Assembly: GCA_964623315.1 (NCBI GenBank)
Contig: CAZUSU010000007.1
Span: forward strand, 1 to 18,073
From: CAZUSU01 sp964623315
GTDB lineage: Bacteria > Patescibacteriota > Patescibacteriia > Magasanikbacterales > 2-02-FULL-50-9b
Reading direction: 5' to 3'
Length of the DNA stretch: 18,073 nt
The translations under genes were made by a program, and so were the position numbers. Within the stretch, counting starts at the first letter, position 1; every line of letters begins with the position of its first letter. Positions 1 through 5,459 of this stretch are shown piece after piece. The notes under the pieces were generated by a model. It was not told the origin of the DNA. It saw nothing but the letters and a program-made list of their open reading frames with translations, and made no database searches.

Positions 1-18
1 GAACGATAATCTGCACTT

Positions 19-123
19 TGGTGGACGACACAGGGATCGCCTCCGCGCGAATCATATCGCGCGACACGACCTGCGTATACTCGGTCGTGTGCTCGCCCTT
101 CGATCCCCGTGTACATAGCGTCC
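19..123 (-). ncRNA. Folded element ending in a tRNA-like 3' terminus with CCA
   Basis: Read on the minus strand, the outer ends pair: 119-123 with 23-27 (GGACG/CGTCC), then after a 6-nt bulge 101-112 pairs with 28-39 over 12 bp with one G-U. Inside are two perfect hairpins: 83-90 with 64-71 (8 bp, 11-nt loop) and 57-63 with 44-50 (7 bp, 6-nt loop). The minus-strand 3' end reads GTCGTCC-A-CCA. The one non-Watson-Crick pair is G-U only on the minus strand, which favours a minus-strand RNA. I cannot match it to a known RNA family. It could be a small RNA, a recombination site, or the relic of an inserted element. Confidence 0.45.
22..39 (-). repeat. Copy of the tRNA-Val 3' end (possible att site)
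   Basis: These 18 bases are identical and in the same orientation to 723-740, the 3' end of the tRNA-Val gene (half of the T loop, T stem, acceptor strand and discriminator). This copy is followed on the minus strand by CCA (21-19), while the intact tRNA gene is followed by TTC. Direct repeats of a tRNA 3' end are the usual scar of tyrosine-recombinase elements. The interval here is only about 680 bp and I see no integrase in it, so the att reading is an inference. Confidence 0.5.
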
Positions 124-131
124 ATAAAAAG

Positions 132-155
132 AACCCATGAAAGTGGGTTTTATTA
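132..155. terminator. Short bidirectional hairpin terminator
   Basis: AACCCA (132-137) pairs with TGGGTT (144-149) around a 6-nt loop. The plus strand continues in a T-rich run (TTTATTAT) and the minus strand in CTTTTTAT, so it could stop transcription from either side. Confidence 0.5.
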
Positions 156-295
156 TGGAGTTCAAGGGAGCCGGTCAGAACTCTAACGCAAGAACTGCGA
201 GCGGTTGTCGCCGCAGTGCCGCCGGCCGGAACCCGACTGTCCAAAGAACAGGACGCACGTCAGATAGATGTACGCTCTTTTGAGGGTTTTCTGTC

Positions 296-352
296 AAAAA
301 ATCGGCACCAATCATCTGCACGATCTAATACGATCTGTAGACGATTGGCGCC
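296..352 (-). terminator. Rho-independent terminator of the small membrane protein gene
   Basis: On the minus strand 352-339 pairs with 317-304 over 14 bp, with two G-U pairs that would be mismatches on the plus strand. Six U residues follow directly (301-296). It lies 7 nt after the stop codon of the 360-638 gene, so it is that gene's terminator. Confidence 0.8.
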
Positions 353-359
353 ATTTGAG

Positions 360-638
360 CTACTTGTTCTTGTGAGACCGTTCAAAGAACACAACCGCAA
401 TGCTTACCACAAGGGCGAATACTACCACCGGTGCGTATAATTCAGGGTGGTAATAGATTGGCGTCAGCGGAGTTGCAACGACGATGGCCGTGACTAACAT
501 GATGCAGACCACAACAACAAGTCGAAGATCGATCAGTCGAAGATCGATCAGGAACTTCTTGAACAGCGATTGCCTCGTGCCTGGTACTTGCACCTTCATT
601 TTCGATGGTTCACTTTCGAGTGGATGCTTGGTAGCCAC
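360..638 (-). CDS. Small two-helix membrane protein, unknown function
   Basis: The product is 92 aa. I do not recognise a family. Residues 1-39 are polar and basic, including a tandem LIDLR-LIDLR encoded by a perfect 15-bp duplication (521-535 and 536-550). Two hydrophobic segments follow, at about residues 40-56 and 68-85, joined by a short loop with TPIYYHPE, and the tail is ERSHKNK. By the positive-inside rule both ends probably face the cytoplasm. I chose the GTG at 638 because GGAGGAG stands 5 nt upstream; a TTG at 671 would also open the frame but has no such site. An ATG at residue 14 is a further alternative, also without a ribosome binding site. The gene follows tRNA-Val on the same strand and ends in its own strong terminator, so it may be read from the tRNA promoter. 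It lies between the two copies of the tRNA 3' end and could be cargo of a small insertion. Confidence 0.65.
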   Translation of the reverse strand: MATKHPLESEPSKMKVQVPGTRQSLFKKFLIDLRLIDLRLVVVVCIMLVTAIVVATPLTPIYYHPELYAPVVVFALVVSIAVVFFERSHKNK

Positions 639-645
639 AACGACT

Positions 646-695
646 CCTCCACCACTCGCAGCGACCGGCAACTAAGCCACTGCAAGTGGTGGAGG
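646..695 (-). promoter_or_regulatory. Hairpin covering the ribosome binding site
   Basis: An 11-bp perfect inverted repeat, 646-656 with 685-695, lies just upstream of the GTG start at 638. The arm nearer the start contains most of the Shine-Dalgarno GGAGGAG. The other arm can instead fold locally (CCACT-TGC-AGTGG on the minus strand), so two exclusive structures are possible. This suggests control of translation by RNA folding, which is an inference. Confidence 0.5.
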
Positions 696-722
696 AAGCG
701 ATTAGTTTTGTTGGTCATTGAA

Positions 723-796
723 TGGACGACACAGGGATCGAACCTGTGACCTCACGAATGTGAATCGTGCGCTCTAACCAGCTGAGCTAGTCGTCC
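723..796 (-). tRNA. tRNA-Val (anticodon CAC)
   Basis: The minus strand folds as a full cloverleaf: acceptor GGACGAC/GTCGTCC, D arm GCTC-AGCTGGTTA-GAGC, anticodon stem CACGA/TCGTG with loop TTCACAT, and T arm ACAGG-TTCGATC-CCTGT, discriminator A. The anticodon CAC reads the valine codon GUG. No CCA is encoded; TTC follows. It is transcribed after hupB and before the small membrane protein. Confidence 0.95.
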
Positions 797-833
797 GTAG
801 TGAGCAGAAGTAGTCCGCTTGCGGAATAGCTTT

Positions 834-863
834 ATGCTACACGGACGAATCATGCATCGTCAA
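834..863 (-). promoter_or_regulatory. Probable promoter of tRNA-Val
   Basis: On the minus strand TTGACG (863-858), an 18-nt spacer and TAGCAT (839-834) predict a start near 827, about 30 nt before the mature tRNA. The -35 box overlaps the stop codon of the HU gene. Confidence 0.5.
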
Positions 864-1138
864 GCTTTGAGCGCTTCTTTTAAATTTTTTCCGGCTTTAA
901 ATTTTGGCACGGTGACGGACGGAATCTGAATTTTTTCCGTTGGTTTTTGCGGATTAACTCCGGTGCGGCCGGCACGCTTTTTTGCCGAGAATGATCCGAA
1001 TCCGGCGATGGTGACTTCGCCGCCTTGTTTGAGTGTGTTGATAACAATGTGAACGTACGCTGAAACGAAATCTTCCGCCTGCTTTTTGCTTAGTCCGGTT
1101 TTTTCTGCCAATTGGGTAATGAGCAATGCTTTGTTCAT
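860..1138 (-). CDS. hup: HU/IHF-family DNA-binding protein
   Basis: This 92-aa protein is a histone-like DNA-bending protein of the HU/IHF family, which acts as a dimer on the nucleoid. The N-terminal helices (MNKALLITQLAEKTGLSKKQAE) precede the family signature GFGSFSAKKRAGRTGVNP at about residues 46-63, which forms the start of the beta-arm that enters the DNA minor groove. Basic residues at the C terminus (PKFKAGKNLKEALKA) are also typical. Length matches the usual 90-95 aa. The ATG at 1138 is the natural start, although no Shine-Dalgarno precedes it. A near-consensus promoter lies just upstream. Whether it is HU or IHF-like cannot be settled by reading; the absence of a second copy here fits a homodimeric HU. 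Confidence 0.95.
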   Translation of the reverse strand: MNKALLITQLAEKTGLSKKQAEDFVSAYVHIVINTLKQGGEVTIAGFGSFSAKKRAGRTGVNPQKPTEKIQIPSVTVPKFKAGKNLKEALKA

Positions 1139-1177
1139 AGTGATGGGGTTAATGATTATTTGTTGCCCTTAGAATGA

Positions 1178-1206
1178 ATTATACGTTTTTGGCTAAGGGG
1201 AGGCAA
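1178..1206 (-). promoter_or_regulatory. Promoter of the HU gene
   Basis: The minus strand has TTGCCT (1206-1201), a 17-nt spacer and a perfect TATAAT (1183-1178). Transcription should begin near 1171, leaving a leader of about 33 nt without a Shine-Dalgarno. Confidence 0.8.
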
Positions 1207-1281
1207 ATAGTTATTAACAGTGCGAAAGAACACAGTGGTGCGGCTTCACGTGGTCACCGAGCCATACAATCAGAAATAAAG

Positions 1282-1400
1282 GTGTTCGCGTATTGTATGG
1301 AAGAACATCCACAGCCGCGCGAGCTCGGTGTCGCACGTAATCATCGTGAGCGTCACCGCTGGAGTGACGCGAACGTTTCTGACATACAATGCGCGAACAC
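1282..1400. other. 119-nt long-stem structure after rny (terminator or RNA)
   Basis: An 18-bp inverted repeat, 1282-1299 with 1383-1400, encloses 83 nt. It is fully paired as plus-strand RNA (one U-G) and has one A-C mismatch as minus-strand RNA. Inside are hairpins GCGTCAC/GTGACGC (1350-1356 with 1364-1370) and CACG/CGTG (1334-1337 with 1345-1348). The outer arm begins 4 nt after the rny stop, and the minus strand leaves the structure into CTTTATTTC, so it probably ends rny transcription. A third CATACAAT copy is at 1263-1270. The large folded interior is more than a terminator needs. Confidence 0.5.
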
Positions 1401-1403
1401 GTT

Positions 1404-2927
1404 TTATCTGGCATATTCAATGACTCGTGATTCACGAATCACCGTCACTTTCACATCACCGGGAACCTGCATATCCGATGTGATACGCTTGGCAATTTCT
1501 TTGGCAATGTTGTAGGCGCCGTAGTCATCAACTTCTTGCGGGCGCACAAAGACGCGCATTTCACGGCCGGCTTGGATGGCGTATGCTTTGTCAACACCTT
1601 CAAACGACGTGGCGATTTTTTCCAGTTCTTCCAAACGACGCACGTATTGTTCGTACGAATCGCGACGCGCGCCCGGCCGCGCGCCGGAAATGGCGTCGGC
1701 CGCTTTGATGATACACCCCAATAACGTTTTTGGTTTATCTTCGTGATGCGCAATGGAGCAATACGCAATTTCTTCCGGCAGGCCGAATTTTTTCATCAGT
1801 TGATAGCCGAGTTCCGGATGCGACCCTTGCGTGTCGTGGTCAATCGCTTTGCCGATGTCGTGGAGTAAGCCGGCTTTGCGCGCGAGTGTGTGGTCAATAT
1901 CAAGTTCATCGGCAAGCATGCCGGAAATATACGCGACCTCGGTGGCGTGCAGAAGCTGATTTTGCCCGTACGACGTGCGATATTTTAAGCGGCCCAAAAT
2001 AGAAACAAGTTTTGGATCAAGACCTGTGACGCCTAACTGGAACAACGCGTCTTCGCCGGCTTTGCGTACATCAACGGCCAACTCTTTTTTTGCTTCTTCC
2101 ACCACTTCTTCAATGCGTCCGGGGTGAATGCGGCCGTCGGCAATTAATTTTTCAATGGTGATGCGCGCCACTTGGCGGCGAATGGGAGAAAAGCCGGAAA
2201 TCATAATTGATTCCGGCGTGTCGTCAATAACCAATTCACAGCCGGTCAATTTTTCAATTGTTTTGATGTTGCGTCCTTCTTTGCCGATGATGCGTCCTTT
2301 CATTTCATCGTTGGGGAGGGTGACATGCGAGGTGGTTGTTTCACCAGCATGCGAGCCGGCGTAGCGGTACACCACGGTGGTCAGAATTTTTTTCACTTCT
2401 TTTTCAAAATACTCGGACGACTCGCGCTCCAGTTTCATGATGCGCGAGGTGAGCGCTTCTTTTATGCTGTCTTCCACCGCAGTCATCAATCGCTGTTCCG
2501 CTTCCGTGCGCGTCAGACCGGCAATTTCTTGGAGGCGTGCAATCTCATCCTGTTTCAGCTGGTCAATTTCATCTTGCGTTGTTTTAACGCGCGCGGATTG
2601 TTCGGCAAGTTTGGTCTGCCTATCTTGCAGTTCCATTAATTTTTGATCAAACGTTGATTCGCGTTTTTCAAAACGTATTTGCGATTCTTTTAAATCGCGG
2701 CGCAACTGCTCCTCTTCTTTTTTTGCATCGTCCAACACCTTCATTGCTTTTTCGCGCGCGCGCAAGAGCACCTCCTGTTCTTTGGCGTGTGCTTCGGTAA
2801 TAATTCTGTCTGCCTTTGCTTCCAAGGAGTTTGCCTGCGATTGCGCAATGGCGCGGCGTAGAAAATAGCCAATCGTAACGGAAATAATCGTTGTCAGTGC
2901 AAGTGCAATAAGGAATAAGGGGGACAT
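1404..2927 (-). CDS. rny: Ribonuclease Y (membrane-anchored endoribonuclease)
   Basis: This 507-aa protein is RNase Y, which starts mRNA decay by single-strand cleavage at the membrane. The layout is canonical. An N-terminal membrane helix covers about residues 4-22. A long charged coiled coil runs to about 190. A KH RNA-binding domain carries GRIIGKEGRNIKTIE from residue 211. The HD domain has its metal-binding pair H356-D357 in LLHDIGKAIDHD, with SIAHHED and further conserved residues behind it. Length is close to the family norm of about 520 aa. The start at 2927 gives the expected membrane helix; a weak GGGGA lies 13 nt before it. The gene is divergent from smc across a 214-bp region with a perfect palindrome. 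Identification is secure. Confidence 0.97.
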   Translation of the reverse strand: MSPLFLIALALTTIISVTIGYFLRRAIAQSQANSLEAKADRIITEAHAKEQEVLLRAREKAMKVLDDAKKEEEQLRRDLKESQIRFEKRESTFDQKLMELQDRQTKLAEQSARVKTTQDEIDQLKQDEIARLQEIAGLTRTEAEQRLMTAVEDSIKEALTSRIMKLERESSEYFEKEVKKILTTVVYRYAGSHAGETTTSHVTLPNDEMKGRIIGKEGRNIKTIEKLTGCELVIDDTPESIMISGFSPIRRQVARITIEKLIADGRIHPGRIEEVVEEAKKELAVDVRKAGEDALFQLGVTGLDPKLVSILGRLKYRTSYGQNQLLHATEVAYISGMLADELDIDHTLARKAGLLHDIGKAIDHDTQGSHPELGYQLMKKFGLPEEIAYCSIAHHEDKPKTLLGCIIKAADAISGARPGARRDSYEQYVRRLEELEKIATSFEGVDKAYAIQAGREMRVFVRPQEVDDYGAYNIAKEIAKRITSDMQVPGDVKVTVIRESRVIEYAR

Positions 2928-3105
2928 ATCAAATAAGTTATCCCCGCGCGAGCGCTTTTGTATACAAAATCAACCTCTGGTTACGAAGTTAGCGTGTGGC
3001 TGATTTGAGCGAATACGGACACAATTTGCATACAATAAGGTACCGAGATACTCGTGCGGATAGGTTAGTAACGGTATATATACAATGTAGCTCGTTGCGG
3101 CGCGG
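2928..3105. promoter_or_regulatory. Divergent rny/smc control region with palindrome
   Basis: The rny-smc gap contains a perfect 14-bp palindrome, TTTTGTATACAAAA, at 2956-2969. On the minus strand it supplies a TGnTATACA-like extended -10 box for rny (start near 2954), with only a weak -35. The dyad could instead be an operator. Two further TACAAT boxes on the plus strand (3031-3036 and 3081-3086) lack good -35 partners. Confidence 0.45.
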
Positions 3106-3135
3106 CTGTCAACTGCACCATAAAAATGATACAAT
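3106..3135 (+). promoter_or_regulatory. smc promoter, predicted leaderless
   Basis: CTGTCA (3106-3111), an 18-nt spacer and TACAAT (3130-3135) place the transcription start at about 3142, which is the A of the smc ATG. No Shine-Dalgarno is present before that ATG. Confidence 0.55.
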
Positions 3136-3141
3136 GGCGCC

Positions 3142-5448
3142 ATGTTTTTACAGCGCGTTGAAATGCAGGGGTTCAAATCGTTCGCGTCGCGCGCCGTATT
3201 TTCTTTTGAAATGAAGAGTGGCACGCCGCACGCCATTACGTGTATCGTGGGGCCGAACGGTTCCGGAAAATCTAATTTTGCCGACGCGGTGCGCTGGGTG
3301 CTCGGCGAACAATCCATGAAAACACTGCGCGGCAAAAAATCGGACGACGTTATTTTTGCCGGTTCGGACAAAAAGGGGCGGTTGGGGATGGCCGAGGTGT
3401 CACTGCATTTAAACAATGAAAAGGATGCGGCCACACACGGCGATGACGAACATAATCCTTTGCGTTTTCCGGAAATTGTTATTACGCGGCGATTGTTTCG
3501 CGATGGCACGGGAGAATATTTAATTAACGGTGCGCGCGTGCGGCTATCAGACATCCAGCTCATGTTGGCGCAGGCGCATTTTGGACAAAAAACGTACACG
3601 GTTATCGGTCAGGGTTTGATTGATCAAATTTTGTTAGTTTCTCCAAAAGAGCGCAAAGAGTTTTTTGATGAAGCGGCTGGTGTCAAAGAATTTCAAATAA
3701 AGCGCCATCAGGCGTTATTAAAATTGCACGCGACGCGGGAAAATATTACGCAGGCGGAGCAATTGCTCGCCGAAATTGAACCGCGCGTGCGTTCATTACA
3801 ACGCGCCGTGAAACGTTTGGAAGAACGAGGGGCGGTGGAATATAAGTTACAATCGCTCCAGCGACAATATTACGGCACGATGTGGCACGAGGTCCATGCA
3901 AAAATCGCCGCTCTTTTTACCCACGCAAAAGAAGATGAAAAAATATTAGCCGCCGCGCTATCCGCAAACCAACAAACGCTCGCACACCTACACGCACTGG
4001 AAGTTGCCGAAACTCAGAGCGAGGTGATTATCGGTTTACAACGCGAGTATGAAAATTTAACCAAACAGCGCGGCCATTTGCGCGAAGAGGATTTACGTTT
4101 GAAAACGGCGTTGGAGGTGTCACGCGTGCGTGCCGAGGCCGAGCGTCAGTGGGCGCCACTGCCACTCACCAGAATAATTGAAGAGTTGGACGCGATGAAA
4201 ACGGCACAACACGTATGCGCCGCGCGTTTACGCCGCGCAAAAAATATGGGCGAAGTCCACGCCTTGCTTGATGAATTTGACGCGCTCGTCACTCGCACAG
4301 ACGCATTGATTAAACGGCTCCAGCGGCCGGCGCCAGAAACAGAAGCGCGCACATTGCCACAAGACCCCCAAGTGCAGTCCGCCATAGAAGACAACGTCAC
4401 GTCTATCGCGATCATTGACACGCAGTTAAAAGAATTGAGCGAACGGATGCACGCCGAATCGCACCGTGAGCAGAAAAAAAAGTCAGAATTTTTTTCCGTA
4501 CAGCGCCAGTTGCAAGACGAACAGCGCGCTATGCACACCATAGAACAGCGGTTGAACGATCGTAAAATTGAATTGGCGCGCCACGAAACGCGCGCCGATG
4601 GTTTGCGTGAAGAAATGCGGCTGGAGATTCCAGCTTTTATGAAAGAAGTGATGGCCGCGCCGCCTGCCGAACCGTTGGCCGTGACCGATGCCGCCGCGCG
4701 CGAGTTATATGCCTTGAAACACCAACTTGAATTAATAGGCGGCATTGATCCGGAAGTGATGGAAGAATTTCAGGAAACCAACACGCGCTATACTTTTTTA
4801 TCTAAACAGCTGGGCGACTTAAACAGCGCGCTTGCCAACACCGAACAGGCGATTACGGAATTTGACGAAGTGCTCCGCACGCGCCGCACCTCAGCGCTCG
4901 CGACGATTAATGTTTTGTTCCAAGATTTTTTTGCAAAATTATTTCGGGGTGGCACGGCAAAATTGGTTCCGCAGTTTGCCGATCCTGCTGATGAATTGGC
5001 GGCCTCTGCCGACGACGCAGATGACGAAACAGAAGAAGATGTGGCAGAAGAAATGGAAACCGCCAATCGGCCACCGTCGCGCGAGCCGGTGTTGGTGGGC
5101 ATAGAAATTCACGCCCAGCCGCCGGGGAAACGTATCAAGGATATTTCTATGTTATCTGGCGGCGAACGCGCTCTGACATCCGTTGCTTTGCTCTGTGCTA
5201 TTTTGGCGAGCAACCCGTCGCCGTTTGTGGTGCTGGACGAAGTGGACGCCGCGCTTGATGAGGCCAACTCCGTGCGCTATGCAGAGATTTTAGAAATACT
5301 GGCGCAAAAAACACAGTTCATGGTCATCACCCACAACCGCGCCACTATGGCCAAGGGCGAAGTTTTATATGGCGTGACCATGGGGGATGATGGCGTGTCG
5401 CAGTTGTTGAGCGTGAAGTTTGGGGAAGCAGAGAGGTGGGCGAAATAA
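3142..5448 (+). CDS. smc: SMC-family chromosome segregation ATPase, short and hinge-less
   Basis: SMC proteins compact and segregate the chromosome by ATP-driven DNA loop capture. The N-terminal half-head is clear (QGFKSFA; Walker A GPNGSGKSN at residues 37-45). The C-terminal half-head has the signature LSGGERALTS from 671 and Walker B FVVLDEVDAALDEAN from 695 (D699, E700). At 768 aa it is far below the usual 1,150-1,200. Each coiled coil is only about 200 residues. The middle (about 390-410) is a proline-rich stretch, RPAPETEARTLPQDPQ, and I find no hinge domain there and no CxxC zinc hook of the Rad50/SbcC type. An acidic insert (ADDADDETEEDVAEEME, about 615-640) precedes the conserved GIEIHAQPPGKRI block. 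The start MFLQRVEMQGFKSF fits the family. The giant SNF2 gene begins within a few bases of the stop. It is probably the housekeeping SMC in reduced form, though a specialised SMC-like protein cannot be excluded. Confidence 0.9.
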   Translation: MFLQRVEMQGFKSFASRAVFSFEMKSGTPHAITCIVGPNGSGKSNFADAVRWVLGEQSMKTLRGKKSDDVIFAGSDKKGRLGMAEVSLHLNNEKDAATHGDDEHNPLRFPEIVITRRLFRDGTGEYLINGARVRLSDIQLMLAQAHFGQKTYTVIGQGLIDQILLVSPKERKEFFDEAAGVKEFQIKRHQALLKLHATRENITQAEQLLAEIEPRVRSLQRAVKRLEERGAVEYKLQSLQRQYYGTMWHEVHAKIAALFTHAKEDEKILAAALSANQQTLAHLHALEVAETQSEVIIGLQREYENLTKQRGHLREEDLRLKTALEVSRVRAEAERQWAPLPLTRIIEELDAMKTAQHVCAARLRRAKNMGEVHALLDEFDALVTRTDALIKRLQRPAPETEARTLPQDPQVQSAIEDNVTSIAIIDTQLKELSERMHAESHREQKKKSEFFSVQRQLQDEQRAMHTIEQRLNDRKIELARHETRADGLREEMRLEIPAFMKEVMAAPPAEPLAVTDAAARELYALKHQLELIGGIDPEVMEEFQETNTRYTFLSKQLGDLNSALANTEQAITEFDEVLRTRRTSALATINVLFQDFFAKLFRGGTAKLVPQFADPADELAASADDADDETEEDVAEEMETANRPPSREPVLVGIEIHAQPPGKRIKDISMLSGGERALTSVALLCAILASNPSPFVVLDEVDAALDEANSVRYAEILEILAQKTQFMVITHNRATMAKGEVLYGVTMGDDGVSQLLSVKFGEAERWAK

Positions 5449-5459
5449 CATTATTTTAT

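Larger units (their letters stand above)
1..359. other. Non-coding stretch: palindromic tRNA-end element, terminators
   Basis: I see no convincing gene in these bases. They hold the nested palindrome at 19-123, a short hairpin terminator at 132-151 and the terminator of the next minus-strand gene at 296-352. Between 153 and 295 I see nothing I can name. Short open frames exist on both strands at 1-140 but none has a start with a ribosome binding site, and the structure at 19-123 explains that sequence better. Confidence 0.6.

Noticed and set aside
19..123. tmRNA or a complete tRNA ending in CCA
   Set aside because: No canonical T arm, no tmRNA 5' end or tag reading frame, and the internal hairpins do not form a cloverleaf.
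19..123. Integron attC site
   Set aside because: The palindrome lacks the conserved GTTRRRY/RYYYAAC boxes, and no integron integrase or cassette is in view.
216..440. Plus-strand open frame of 74 aa
   Set aside because: Runs through the terminator at 296-352 and the end of the small membrane gene in antisense; low-complexity, no start signals.
1174..1515. Plus-strand open frame of 113 aa between HU and rny
   Set aside because: Overlaps the HU promoter, the folded element and the end of rny; no ribosome binding site and no protein-like pattern.
2970..3599. Minus-strand open frame of 209 aa opposite smc
   Set aside because: Antisense to the conserved SMC N-terminal head; an artefact of the smc codon pattern.
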